Of a DNA stretch of 64,000 nt, positions 33,521 to 45,086 are shown piece by piece. This DNA is from Takakia lepidozioides (taxonomy: Eukaryota; Streptophyta; Takakiopsida; Takakiales; Takakiaceae), in NCBI GenBank assembly GCA_030704615.1, contig CM060731.1, positions 58,880,756 through 58,944,755 of the forward strand, read 5' to 3'. The position numbers and the translations under genes are program-made. How positions within the stretch are numbered: position 1 is the first letter of the stretch; the number at the start of each line of letters is the position of its first letter. The notes under the pieces were generated by a model that ran no database searches, was not told where the DNA came from, and saw only the letters and a list, made by a program, of their open reading frames with translations.

Positions 33521-34294
33521 CTAGCAAAAAGGGGACCTGTGCGGTGTCCCTTTTCTCCGCTTCGCAGAGACAGGTAAAATTACAGACTTTGGAGATGAGG
33601 CAAGAGCTGAGAGACGACCACTCCGTATCTTTTTCGGTGGTAGTAGTGTTGACGCTGTGGATGTCACGGTTCCGCAACCAATTCCATCACTTGCAGTGGA
33701 GTCTGACGAAGTTTGCGCGGGCAATTCCTCGAAAGGGGAATCGGCCATGAGATCCTCTTCAATTTCGAGCTTTCCGGCCTTCAGGCTCTCAGCGGGAGAG
33801 CAGGTAAAGAACGAGTAGGGTAAAGAATTGCCCCCGGGTAGCAAGCTGGAGACATCTCTTCCTTGGTGTATGACGGCATCGACCTTGCAGGCTACCGAGC
33901 AGTAGCTGTAAGAATCCTGGAGGCTCCTTTCACAAGTTCCACAGGCATTTCCCAGCCCCTTGGAGGGCCGCGGCTGCGGCCGCTGGTTGAGGAACACAAC
34001 TCTTGCGCTGTTGATGATATACGTCTGCACTTGCGAACAGTCCACCAATCTTTGAATGTCCTGTAGGCGGATAACATCATGGTACACATATCTCCGGATC
34101 TGCAGCAGGCAGTGGCTGTGATGGCTGGAAACACAATGCTGGCACACCCCGCCATTGCAATCTACGCAAAACACATTTCTCTCGTTCTTTTTCAAAGAAG
34201 CATGCTTGGAGCACGGCACAAAGAACTTCTCACTCAGCAGTGCCTCCAACCACGCTGGTTTCTGAGGCAAAACAGACAAATCATACCCCACCAT
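33521..34294 (-). CDS. PLATZ-family zinc-dependent DNA-binding protein
   Basis: Plant AT-rich sequence and zinc-binding (PLATZ) proteins are plant-specific nuclear regulators; members bind AT-rich DNA and repress or modulate transcription. The minus-strand frame from ATG 34294 to TAG 33521 encodes 257 residues. Residues 10-30 have the usual PAWLEALL..KFF start. Next come C-x2-H (CSKH), KKNERNVFC, and the cysteine/histidine cluster CVDCNGGVCQHC with HHSHCLLQIRRYVYHDVIR. Then come the VDCS...INSARVVFLNQRP and the second cluster CGTCERSL...YCSVACKVD. The C-terminus ends RRKGTPHRSP, as in many plant PLATZ proteins, after a serine-rich linker. All expected zinc ligands are present. The frame continues open upstream of ATG 34294 but has no other Met. 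No intron is visible, which is unusual because most plant PLATZ genes have several. Confidence 0.93.
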   Translation of the reverse strand: MVGYDLSVLPQKPAWLEALLSEKFFVPCSKHASLKKNERNVFCVDCNGGVCQHCVSSHHSHCLLQIRRYVYHDVIRLQDIQRLVDCSQVQTYIINSARVVFLNQRPQPRPSKGLGNACGTCERSLQDSYSYCSVACKVDAVIHQGRDVSSLLPGGNSLPYSFFTCSPAESLKAGKLEIEEDLMADSPFEELPAQTSSDSTASDGIGCGTVTSTASTLLPPKKIRSGRLSALASSPKSVILPVSAKRRKGTPHRSPFC

Positions 34295-37200
34295 GACGCT
34301 CTCACCTCCCGCAGCTCTCCAGCTCCTCACCTCACTCCCAATCCCCTCCAATTACGCACGCATCTACACAAGCTCAGTCAAAGAGCTGCTCTCTGCCTAG
34401 CTATGGCGAAGAGCGCCGCGCTTCTTCCAAGGACGGCTGGCAAGGCGGGAACCTGTTCGCAGCTGCAAGACCTAATCTCTGACCCGCCGCGCTAACCCCG
34501 GTTAACCCGGTCAATCAGTCGCGCCCTTTGTTCGCCAATCCCCGATCGCTCCTTACCACCCCCGCCACCGCCACTTTTAGCCCAACCGCCACTTTTCAAA
34601 CTGGCAGGGCCTGGGTTCGATCCCCTTCACGGACCGATCAGCCGCCTATTTAGCTGCGCCCATAACCTGGATGGGGCTGCGAGCAACCTCATTTGAATTC
34701 AAGCTGCTGCTAAATTTGGCGCGCCTGCTAAATTGGGGCTGGCCTGCCCATTAAAGGCCAAACAGCAGACCAGACTGCTAACCGCGGTTAATTTCACACG
34801 TGCCTTTTAACCCCACACGACAGCGGGGCAACTGCTGTCATTGGCCCGTCGGTTTCTCGTCAGACGGCACGCGGGTCGCTTTCAATCTCTACCGTCGGTG
34901 GGTAGGAAATGGACGGTGCCGATCGGACTGCCATCTGTGGGTCTGCTGTTATTGCCGTGCCTCAAAGAGACGTTGATGGGCTCCCTGACAGCCTATCGCC
35001 ATTTTTGCGATTTTTGAATTTCATGTCTCGCCAAAATGGCGATCGGAGCTGCTTGCAGAAAAGTTTGGTTGGCTGGTCGGGTGGCCAATTATCATCCATC
35101 CCAACGAACTGCATCCAGGAGGGAGCAGGCTCACTGTGGCCCCGGACGGTCCAACAGGTCTGTCAACAGCAGGCCCACAATGTCCCTGACTCCTGACTCC
35201 TGACCGCTCTCCTCCCCCCTCTGCCTCCACATCTGCACTGCATATTCCTGAGTTATTTTCCATTAGTTTTCTGTGGAGGGTCCAAGTTGACGTGTCAGAT
35301 ATCTGACTGCTTTTCTGCAGCTGGAAGCTTAGCCATGAACTGAAATGGATGATTTGTTTTTTGGATGATTCCATCCCATTCATCAGCAAAAAAGGAGGTG
35401 CAAATATAAGTTCGAAGACATTCTCTAATGCATGGGTAGGATCCTGTGCAGATGGTTCAGCTTGCATCAAGTGGGGGCTAAAATAAATGGCTATAAAGGA
35501 GGGCACAGTTATAGCTTGTATCATGTTTCCAAGTGACACCGCCCTCTATAACTGATGTCCCGCAATTGAGCCCAACATTCCCAATATAGAGACACAATAA
35601 ATATGGCATTGCTACACATCAGAGATCGGATGATTTCATTCGTTGCGTTATCGCCCAGTTTTGGTCCGAGTTTGTCGTGGATGTAAACTCCAAAAAGCTG
35701 GATGGTTTAAGCTAACCGTGATTAAGCTCGCAGCGTTAATGGCAGCCCGAACGGGACAAGGGGGGCAGTAAAGCCGAGGGGCAGCACGACTGAGGACGGG
35801 CCCTGCTCGCCGCCCGCGCCGCTGCCCCTGACCCCGCTGCCCTCCGGGCCACCCGCCTTTACTGCACATTCATCTCTTCCATCTATTTTTTCCATTCCCT
35901 ATTAAATCTGCCCCATCTTCTTGCAATTATTAATAAACTACTGTGCGAGAACCCCCCTTTTTTGTTATTTGGTCGATGGTTTTTCATTGCATCCACGAGG
36001 AAAAATCAGTTTGCATGAATTCCTGCCCTCCTGAGTCGACAACCACTGTGCGGGATTGAATAATAATAATCTGGGAAAAACTCACGGGCTGGAACTCTAC
36101 CTGTCAAGGAAGCAAATTCCGGGCGAGAACATTCACCCCGTGCTTTTGAAGTAGCAGAAAGTTAGACATGAATGACGGCGGGTTGAGTAATTTTGAGACC
36201 TCCTAAAATCAGACTCGCCCAAAAATCTAGGAACCTCGGGCTGTAGCACATCGCTTTGCCATACATTTTGTTTCGAATCTCGAATGCGAGAGTATCCCAG
36301 TGTCAGAACACACGGAAGGCATACTTTATCTCGAGTCCCCCGATCTTTCGTCTGATTGAGAAAAGAACCGAACTGGAGACTAAAGTAGCAAATTTCAGAT
36401 TCGGATGGGAATTGCATGGGAGGTTCGAATGGGAAGGATGGTTGGTGCCCTCTCCACTCATTGTCAATGCATAGGCTACTGCAAATCATTCTGCCATAAA
36501 AACCCAGTAAAGTCGTAGAAGGAGAGAATTTTTGAGTGTCAGAGCGACAAGTGCAATGATCCACCGAATCTGGGCATGTTGATGACTCGTCTGGCGCTCT
36601 GCACCCACCTCCCTCGCAGCACATGGCCACCCACTCGCTGTAAGTCCAAATCTTTTTTTATGATTTCCACACTCGATCCACTAATCTCCCAAAAATCTCC
36701 ACAACCCTAATAATGGCGTTAGTCAACCGGGCACGTTACGGGGGTGACTTAGTGCGGGATTAGTCAAACCGGACGCATTATTAGGGGTGGTGATTAGTGC
36801 CTTGAACCAGCGCTGCACTATCACTCCTGTACTCATCACCCACCTGCCACTGTCTTTTCCCAGATCTGAACGGATGTCCTGCCCCAATAATATTCAGTGT
36901 CATTCATCCACTTTCGTTGTCGTCCGTATGGGGGTTTATTATTAAAAACTTTCCTGCTATTAATACAAAACTGGCATTCAGTAATTCATTAAATTCACTG
37001 GGATTAGGTGTTCCGAAAAATCAAAGAATAAAAACTATTCCCATGCATTTGGAGCCGAAAATGGAGGGAAATTAAATATCGTCCCACCGCCTGAGATATT
37101 CCCAAGTGTAAATAGGCGGGGCATTGAACTCCCGGGGTAATAAGTGGCCCCTCCATAAAAGAGCGCAGTGGCCAAGGATCACGTTGGCCCCGCATTTACC

Positions 37201-38870
37201 ACCGCATGCCCTTCAATGTTTCATGGCTTTTACTGCCCCTCATTATCACTCCTACACTTCACTTGCCATGCCCCCTCATCAATGCGCCTCATCCCTCATG
37301 GATGAATAATTGCTCCTTCGTCTGCTCACATCATCCAATAGGCCACAAGTCGTCGAAAAGGTGCGTTATCATCCACACTGGAGTAGATAGTAAACGGTAA
37401 ATACCATCAAGCGTATGTATTATATAGTAGAAATTGGTACTGAGGTCTGATATCTTCCAAGTGAATGGACGATGAAGGTATACAATAGCCCATGCGTGAA
37501 TGTTTTGGCACCAATATGTATAGAGCTTCAAGCTCCGTTCACTTTGCTGCAAAAATTTATTTTTAAGAAAAAGCTTGTTCCGCATCCGACAGACAATTGC
37601 ACTTGGTTTTCTCCAATTTCTAGTTGCCATGTTAGAGGTTGCACACGCGTTGTGGTTGAATTATACTTAGTGTTGTTGCTTGAGGTCTGGGGGATCCCTC
37701 CATGAAGAGGCAACAACTACTAGAAACTACTCCACGAAAAGAAGCAAGACACTTTGATGAAGAAGAAACGAAGAAACCCCACCTGGCCACCACACATTTA
37801 CCTTTGAACATACAGACCGTCCATTGGGCCCTCGATGGCCTGTGTGTTGAGCAGTAGGCTCTGTAAATTCACTGGACGTTAAAGAATCTTTATCTTTATC
37901 TTATCCTTACATACTTGTGTATTTGTACACGGGGTGACGATAGAGAAAACAATTCACTCAACTACGTACAGCCTTTCTTTTAACTATGCGTAGATTTAGC
38001 CTTGGTTAAAAGGGTCATCCTCGTGGTCTGATGGAGGGTTTCAATTTCTTTCCCTCCAATAATTCCAAATAAAGCTTTCAGGGTACTCCCAGTACCATCC
38101 CCTTTCCTTTAATATATATACACCAGACCAGTCACTGCAGGTCAGTGTACATAATTTGTGTCACATGGATTATTTCTTAGATGAACTGTAATATGTCAGT
38201 ACAGATATTCATATTTCAATACAGATTCTATTCTTCAGATGTAGCTGTCTTCAAAACATCTTTTTTTTTTAAAAATTAAAAGGCGAGGAAGCCCTGCAAA
38301 TCATAATTAATAAGAAGTCCTGGAAAAAATAACCAGGACAAGAGGCCATGAGGCACATCTTTTAATAAGTAATGAAGAAATTTAATTGATTATATATATA
38401 TTAATGTTCATCATCCTCTATACTAGCAATGGCCGGCTGTCCCATCACCTCTAGCTTATATTTTCCTCTTTGTTCAATCCAATTTTGGGCGCTGTCCCTT
38501 TCATCCAACAAAAGAAGAAAAAACGAAAACTAGCTGCCAATTAAATTATTTATTGATGATGAATGGACAGTTGAAGGAAGATGTCCAAGGATCAAACCCA
38601 GAATCACCTTGACATGAGAAAATAGCCTTTGTCACCGTAAGCTCTCCATGAGGCGCTTATCACAAAGGAAGGCAGAGAAGATCAACCAACTGCAATGGAA
38701 CACAATTTGAACCTAGAATCACCTGAATGGAACACACTATTCTATCCAACTGAGATACCGACTGATTAACAAGTTATTGCGTGTTACAAACCTTATATGT
38801 GGGGATATTTTTCAAAAAGCACTTGGTCCAAGGTATCATTCCCTGTAGGATACCACGGCCTACGGATAGA
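34295..38870. other. Intergenic; PLATZ upstream region, no gene
   Basis: The first few hundred bases hold the PLATZ leader and promoter. A GGGTTCGATCCCC at 34614-34626 resembles a tRNA B box, but no A box or cloverleaf surrounds it. Other open frames lack features. A GC-rich patch lies at 35740-35860. Confidence 0.45.
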
Positions 38871-38874
38871 CTAG

Positions 38875-38908
38875 GTACCTACCTATCTGCAGAAATGTAG
38901 GTAGGTAC
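38875..38908. repeat. 11-bp-arm hairpin (GTACCTACCTA)
   Basis: GTACCTACCTA (38875-38885) and TAGGTAGGTAC (38898-38908) are exact inverse complements separated by 12 bp. Further GGTACC and GTACCTAGG words follow to about 38935, making a compact inverted-repeat cluster of unknown role. Confidence 0.75.
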
Positions 38909-39059
38909 ACATGTACCTAGGAAGGTACCTACACGTTGTATATACACAGGTATGTCTACTTGCATTCCATAATACATATACCTGACTCAATACGTAGACG
39001 TACGAGTTGCATTTAGGAGGTACAGATATGTGCCGTACACGAAAGCGTAGATCACGCTG

Positions 39060-39185
39060 ACACGCAGATGGTCCCAGTGGTTGACGCGCTGCCGTTGGGT
39101 TAGGCGGTCCTGGGTTCAAATTCACACACAGGCTACAGTGAGTGCCTGTACTATCTCCAGGAGGGGCATTGAATGAGGTCATTTA
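39060..39185 (+). repeat. Candidate tRNA-derived SINE head
   Basis: TGGTCCCAGTGG at 39069-39080 followed by TTGACGCGCTG resembles a tRNA A box and D-arm. GGGTTCAAATTC at 39112-39123 resembles a B box. Their spacing (about 43 bp) suits an internal RNA polymerase III promoter. There is no acceptor stem that pairs well, so this is not a functional tRNA. It fits the head of a tRNA-derived SINE, whose tail I could not define. Confidence 0.4.
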
Positions 39186-40733
39186 TGACAAATCGAACGG
39201 CCCTCCTAGAGCCACGTGTTAACAAGAAAAACTGGCGGGAAACTGTGTTCGCAATCAATTCACTCCATTTTCATCCAATTTTTGCCGGCGAAAATAATCT
39301 CCCGGATGGGTCCCAAATCGATGAGATATTTCGATATTTCTTCGTTTGTAACATCCTGTGCTGTGAGAGTGCAGGCAATGGATGGATGTGACCTCTGAGT
39401 CTCGTGAGGCCTGATTTATGGCCACTCTTTCCTTTTCAAGTTTGTAATAGTATGGTTGGAAGGACGTTGATGAATTAGTTGCGGGTACAATTTAGTAGGC
39501 CATCTTATGGTGGTTCATTTATTGTTACCATTTGGCCATAGAGTAGCATGTAAAGGTGGGTGCCTTTTCATCTCCACCCACCCACTTTGAAATCAGGGGG
39601 CTGCTGAGAAATGGTGGAAGGAGGGTTTCCTCTATAGACTTATAGCTAGCAAGTGGCAATGGCTTCACCCTTCAGATGTTCATATTGCAAGTCTGAATCT
39701 ATGTAGTATCCATGTAAGTAGATTATAAAATACCAAAATAAAACAAATTGCTAGAAAAAAATGAAATGTAACACAAAAGCAAGCGGCTAGACGCGTATGG
39801 CTCCTCTTTGCGAATAGTGAAATCTACTCTCTTCCATAATAAACCTGAAAATTCATCCATTTATTTCTCATAATGTATTCAATGATAAAGATGTTATTTG
39901 AGGGAGGTATTAGGAGATGAGGCTACTTTTGACACCGATGCATAGTAGAATAAAGATGAGCAATAAATGTGAAGTTTAGAAACAAAATACCTTCAAATAT
40001 GTCATAGCGATAGTAATAAATTGGAATACAAGGGATATATTTGAAGGCTAGGTTATTTTTTGCACCTATCACAACGCATGTGAAAGGTAAAAAAAAACCT
40101 CTCCGTCAAAAGAAAGGCATGGACAAAAAATTGTCTATAACAGTGAAAGGCAAAAATAAATTTAAAATTTAAAAAGAAAAAAACCATCAAAAGAAAGATA
40201 AAAATTGCAAAAGAAACGTATGAATTATTGAAAATTATTAGTATTCTAATTTCATATGACATATAGTTTGAAAGGTCAAATAAAATTGTCAACTTGTCAT
40301 GTGAAAGGCATTTTCTCAAAGTTGTCTGTCACAATGAAAGTATTTAAATTTAATTTAATTTTATATAAAAAAAACCCAAAAAAAAAACCTGTCACAAAAA
40401 ATGTATGGCTACCTGTCAAAAAACAACATTGTTGAAGGGATGAAAGTGAATGAAGCTGAATATCATGGAATTGAATGTGATGGAACTAGAAAGAACCAAA
40501 ATATGGGAACTGAAAGAATAAATCTGAATGGAACTGAATATAATGGAATTGGATGTGATAGAATGGAATGGATGAATCTGAAAGGAATTGAATGTAGTGA
40601 AATTTCAAAATAAATTTAAAATTAATCATTTTTTATTTCAAATACAATATATTTCTTATTTACCACAATACTCTACAAAGTACATAAATGATTAGTCCTC
40701 AGTTATTTCTTTATATATCTAAATATATAGGGC
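39186..40733. repeat. AT-rich intergenic DNA with simple repeats
   Basis: No gene is recognised. Between 40060 and 40420 degenerate CTGTCACAA.TGAAAGG words recur. Between about 40437 and 40612 the sequence is a decayed repeat of GAATGGAATTGAATGTGATGG, and the short open frame over it is a by-product. Confidence 0.5.
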
Positions 40734-43705
40734 ATGGACGTGGAAGCAAAACCCGATGATATACTGATCACGGAAAGCCCGCTTATACGGCCTCTTCGAC
40801 AATGTTTGCAAACAGCAAAACCAGGACCCTTCAACAGGAAGGATCTCCATTGGAAGAGTGAGACGCAATATCGGTTTATGGGTGTGCGAGTGAATGTTGA
40901 AATGGCCTGCATACCTTGGGATAGAGTTGGTAACTTTGTCCTGGGAGAGAAGGGTTTGGAGGACTACCCCACTCAGTTTTGGGTGAATGTCCATTCTAAA
41001 GTGGAACCCGGCTCGCAAAAAGCACCCAGAGCCAACACATTTCTGTCCAGTATTATGTGTGTACCATCCTCAGTCCTTTTGACGTTTCATTGCATGTCTG
41101 TTGCCATTTTTTGTTTCACGAGTTCTCTGATTTTATGCTTCCTCAAGTCATTGGATATCGATTTTAGAATTTTTTGTCCAGGTATCAATGCTGTTACGGT
41201 CCTGATGACAAGCGCACCAACAAGGCAATAGTGGAGGATCCAAAACAGAAGCGTGGAGGACCTCTTGTGGGTGCTGGAACATCTTGCCCTCATAAAGGCC
41301 CAAGGAGAAAGAAGTCGGAGTATGGAGAGTCTTACAAGCGTGGTTGTCAATGTTCTTTCAAGGTCCAGCAATGTTATCTCGCCCCTGACATCTGTGTCCT
41401 CACGTACTACAACAACATGGAGCATACAGATGCGCAAGGGAAACCCTCGCATGGGAAGTCCGCAGAGTTCAGGAACACCCGCCACGCCTATGCACCACAC
41501 ATTAGCGAGGAATTGAAAGCCTGGGTCGTCGAGTGTTTGTGCCGAGGCCTGTCGGTCGCCCAAATCATGATGGAGCATAAAGAGCACGTGATGAACAACA
41601 CCGGCTTGGGCGATGCATGGACCCACGATGATTTCTTGTTGGAGCAAGATGTTCGCAACCTTGCCGAGAAATGTGCGTGGCAAACCTTCAAAAAGCACGC
41701 CGATGATGCGGAGAGTGTGCGCATGTGGAGAGACCAGAATCCTACGTCCGTTTTTTTCTATCAAGAGGAGAAATTAGAGCCAACATTCGAGCATTTTGAT
41801 GGAGATTTGACATGCACTATTGGCATACAGACTCCGTGGCAGAAACGACGAATGCTGGAACTAGGACATGACCGTATCGTTGCATGTGATGCAACATTTG
41901 GGACGAATCATGACAAGGTACTATTCGAACGATTCCATGGACTTGTACGAGCATGATAGCATAGTACCATGCAACATTCACATAAAATTTGGTGTGCTGA
42001 CCCTTTTCGTATGTTTTCATGTGTACGTTGCGGAAGACTGAGGGGCAGACCCATTGTGAACCATTGCAGACCTCATCACTCTTATGAAGTCTTCTCGTGC
42101 AGAACTGAGCGGAATTCGCATGCTCTGACCATCTTACATTGTGCATTCCAACAGTTCCCATTGTACACGTTGATGGTCTTCGACGAGTGGTTGAACGGTA
42201 TACCAGTTGCCTATATCCTATCCGTGAGGAATCGGACAACAGACTTGGTTCCGTGATGAGAGCCTTGCGCGATTCACTCCTCGCAGATTTGCCGAGCTGG
42301 TGACCCAATGCCTTCATTGTGGACGATGCCAAAGCAGAAATCAACGCTATTCGGTAAGTCTGTTGGTCCATAGCATCGGTCCATTGTCGAGGTCCACTGC
42401 AGCAGTCCAGTGGCTCTGCCCGCTGATACAGATCACTGTTACAGTCCACTCCGGCATTCCACCATTGCAGTCCGATCCCAAGACTCTAATGTGTACCATG
42501 TGTGTTGTGCAGAATTGTTTTTGAAGGAGTACTCATTTTCCTCTGCCTTTGGCATGTCCGCAAGGCATGGATGAAGCAATCATGCAAGAAAACGAAGGAT
42601 CCGGTGACCGCTGTAAACTTGTTGAAGGATATGGGAGACCTCATGTACTGTAGAGGGGGACCACGCAACGAGAAAAGAGCGCTTCGGTGGGTTACAAGGA
42701 GAATCCGTCGTATGAGGTCAAAATACCCGAAAGGACATGAATTTCTTGACTATATCGAACAGTACTGGAAGCCCAAAATAGCAATGTGGTGTACAGCAGC
42801 CCGCTATGTCCCTCATGCGAGCCAAGACACAAACGCAAGCATTGAGGCATACCATGGAAATCTGAAGGCAAGACTTGCCATGGGGAAAGGCAAGATGAGT
42901 GGTCGTAGAGTGGACTGGCTTATATGGGAACTCACTGGCCGTGTGCTAACACACTACTGGTACGCAATCCATTTGAAGACCCATGGGTTCATAAGAAATG
43001 AAAAACACGAAAAGTACATATCCAGTTCTATACTTGCAGCACGAGACATTCCTGCTGAGAGTGTTACTCTTCCCTTGGGTCCTGGTGAGCCAACCTACGT
43101 TCTCAGCAGCAACCACCCCAGCACAACATACATTGTTTATAATCCGTGTCCTGAAGATGCTTCACCCTGACCTGCAGGATGGCCTCCTTGTGCGCGCTTG
43201 TGGCACGGCGCTGGGAACCATTCATGGAGGATTACCTAACTTGCTCTTGGGCAATGGTGCCGGCGACAACGACAAATCCAATCAGTTCATGGAAAGACAT
43301 CCTCCGGACAACTTCCCCTACGACGAGGCACCTCTGGAGGTCTCAGCCTCAATGGAACAAGAATTCGCGGACATACTTCGCATTGTAGGTGATGACAAAT
43401 ACCTGGAGGCACATGCCCGATCTGCTCTTCGTATGTGCAAAGGGCAGCTCGTTGATATCCTGGCGAAAAGTGCGGCTGGAATGTTGCACCCTGCGGCAGC
43501 GAAGGCTTTCCGTTCTCTGAACAACAACAACAACAACAACATGTCTCTGAAAAAGAGACGAGATTTCGTGGAGGCCTGGAAAACCCGGCCTAGGGTTTTG
43601 CGGAGAACCAGCAAGAGGGTGTCTACACCTGCACCTGCAGCACATATATACTCAAAAATTCGCAAGATTTCAGGTCGTGTAGGTGTCACGAAGAAGACAA
43701 TATAA
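40734..43705 (+). pseudogene. MULE transposase C, SWIM core apparently deleted
   Basis: This is a Mutator-like transposase gene. Exon 1 starts at ATG 40734. The second exon (from about 41182, after a GTCCAG acceptor) has a zinc-cluster region (CCYGPDDKR, RGCQCSFKV, YNNMEHTD). It ends with the first catalytic aspartate in VACDATFGTNHDK at donor 41918. The third exon (from about 42154) carries FPLYTLMVFDEWLNG and the second aspartate in FIVDDAKAEINAIR, ending at GTAAGT 42355. The last exon (42513 on) has LCLWHVRKAW, equal to the family C-x2-H motif, and the glutamate in NASIEAYHGNLK. A frameshift near 42222 and an in-frame TGA at 42301 break it. Where the SWIM finger should be, VYNP runs straight into a frame encoding MLHPDLQDG, with no C-x-C or C-x-H. 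The tail contains a seven-asparagine run at 43518-43541. It is inactive in cis. Confidence 0.85.
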
Positions 43706-44045
43706 GTCTGCAATGCCTCGAAAAGAGACAAGGTTTCAGGTCATGTAGGTGTCACGAAGAAGACAATATAAGTCTGCAATTCCTCTGGTAGCATTGTCCC
43801 TTTCTGAAATACAAGTCCGCAATGGACTCATGCACAGTCTCCCAACGGACTCCTCTAGTCTCCACAATCCCGGCACACTCCGGCACAAACTCCCATCAGA
43901 CGGCTGCAAAGTCCCACAATGGACTCCTGCACAGTCTCCCAACGGATTCCTCCAGTCTCCCAACTGACTCCCACACAATCTCCCAAGCATAGTCTCCCAA
44001 CGGACTCACGCACAGTCTCCCAACAGAGTCACAGTCAACAGACTG
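43669..44045. repeat. 66-bp duplication and CAGTCTCCCAACGGA minisatellite
   Basis: About 50 bp beginning TTCAGGT at 43669 is repeated at 43735 with two changes (period 66 bp). It is followed by a minisatellite to 44045 in which ACAGTCTCCCAACGGACTC and variants recur with short, irregular periods. It lies directly downstream of the MULE C frame. Confidence 0.75.
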
Positions 44046-44385
44046 CGAACGCCAGTAAGCCAGTCTGCTGCCCACTCTCGTTGGGAGTCTGCTCCGTTAG
44101 AGTCTGCTGGATGACGGCCTGCTGAATGGGAGTCTGCTGGATGGCAGACTCGGCTGTCCCAGACGCATTCCCCCCCGACGCGTCTTGAATATGTAATGCC
44201 GCTATAGCAGCAGATGACCCAGGATACTTCAATAATATGTACTCTCGCACGCGGTCCACTTCCGCACGCACTGCAGTCGCTTGTAAAGGAGCATCATTGC
44301 TAGGTATCCGCCAAGCCTGAATGGCCCTACGAATAGAAACACGTTCATCCTGGTACACGGCAGAGAACTTGGACGTCAGGAACAT
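44035..44385 (-). CDS. Hypothetical small protein, 116 aa
   Basis: A minus-strand frame from ATG 44385 to the stop at 44035 encodes a 116-residue product. Its first 70 residues look globular and helical (RAIQAWRIPSNDAPLQATAV, VREYILLKYPGSSAAIAALH). The last 30 are a glutamine-threonine-isoleucine repeat (IQQTPIQQAVIQQTLTEQT). The frame is open upstream too, without another ATG. The C-terminal part overlaps the minisatellite zone, so that half may be repeat-derived. No family is recognised, and it could be an exon of a transposon. Confidence 0.25.
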   Translation of the reverse strand: MFLTSKFSAVYQDERVSIRRAIQAWRIPSNDAPLQATAVRAEVDRVREYILLKYPGSSAAIAALHIQDASGGNASGTAESAIQQTPIQQAVIQQTLTEQTPNESGQQTGLLAFAVC

Positions 44386-44469
44386 GGACGTGGACTCTAT
44401 ATTCACCTCATGCAGCGGACTGGACTCACAGACCAGCAGACTGACAGACGTAACGTGCGTACGTAGCAA

Positions 44470-44620
44470 CGACGCAATGGCGTGAGCGTTGCGCGTGAGC
44501 GCGCGAGCGTACGCTCACGCAGGAGTGACGTGGCGTGAGCCTGCACACACGCTGACGTGGCGTGAGCGTCATGTCAGCATGCTGATGTGGCGGTAAATGA
44601 TGACGTGGCACTGTCCGTCA
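44470..44620. repeat. GCGTGAGCG inverted repeats and TGACGTGGC cluster
   Basis: GCGTGAGCG and CGCTCACGC words lie opposite one another (44479-44520). TGACGTGGC occurs at 44526, 44552 and 44600, with a TGATGTGGC variant near 44582. TGACGTGG is a known core bound by plant bZIP factors. Here the regular repetition suggests simple duplication as much as regulation. Confidence 0.55.
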
Positions 44621-45086
44621 TCTGCCACGTCAGCATTAACATGCGCCGCCTATAACCGTGGATGGTCCTATGACCGTGGAATTAATGCAGGGAATCTTGC
44701 CTAAATAGAATCAAGACGAGCGTTGAGGCCTACAATTGCAGCATCCAACATTGTGCAATTACAAATGCTTGTTTCACTTTTACAATTACGAAAACGAAAA
44801 AATATCCTCACAAAGTGTGCGCCATAAATGCTGCCACGGGAAGACCTTCATCCCTCCTCAAATAACAATGAGAGTTAGGATCATCTTCAAAAGATGATTG
44901 TAGTGCATAGCGACAGCAAGACATGTAGACTTCGAACGGTGCAATGACAAATGTGCACTACCTAAAAGTTGTCACTCAGAGCTCACTCCGTATAGTTGGA
45001 GGCCATATCATTGCACAGCCGACGAATTGATGTGAATTACACATTTCAAATCATGGTCATCCACATACCACATTACATAGTTCATG
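44621..45086. other. No gene recognised
   Basis: Unremarkable DNA between the repeat cluster and the end of MULE B. It may include the terminal part of the MULE, but no terminal inverted repeat was identified. Confidence 0.4.

Noticed and set aside
34600-34640. tRNA gene suggested by GGGTTCGATCCCC
   Set aside because: No A box, no cloverleaf and no acceptor stem around it.
36133-36630. 165-codon minus-strand open frame
   Set aside because: No domain, no homologue in the window, composition typical of chance frames.
40401-40613. 70-codon open frame (N, G and E rich)
   Set aside because: It is read from a degenerate GAATGGAATTGAATG simple repeat.
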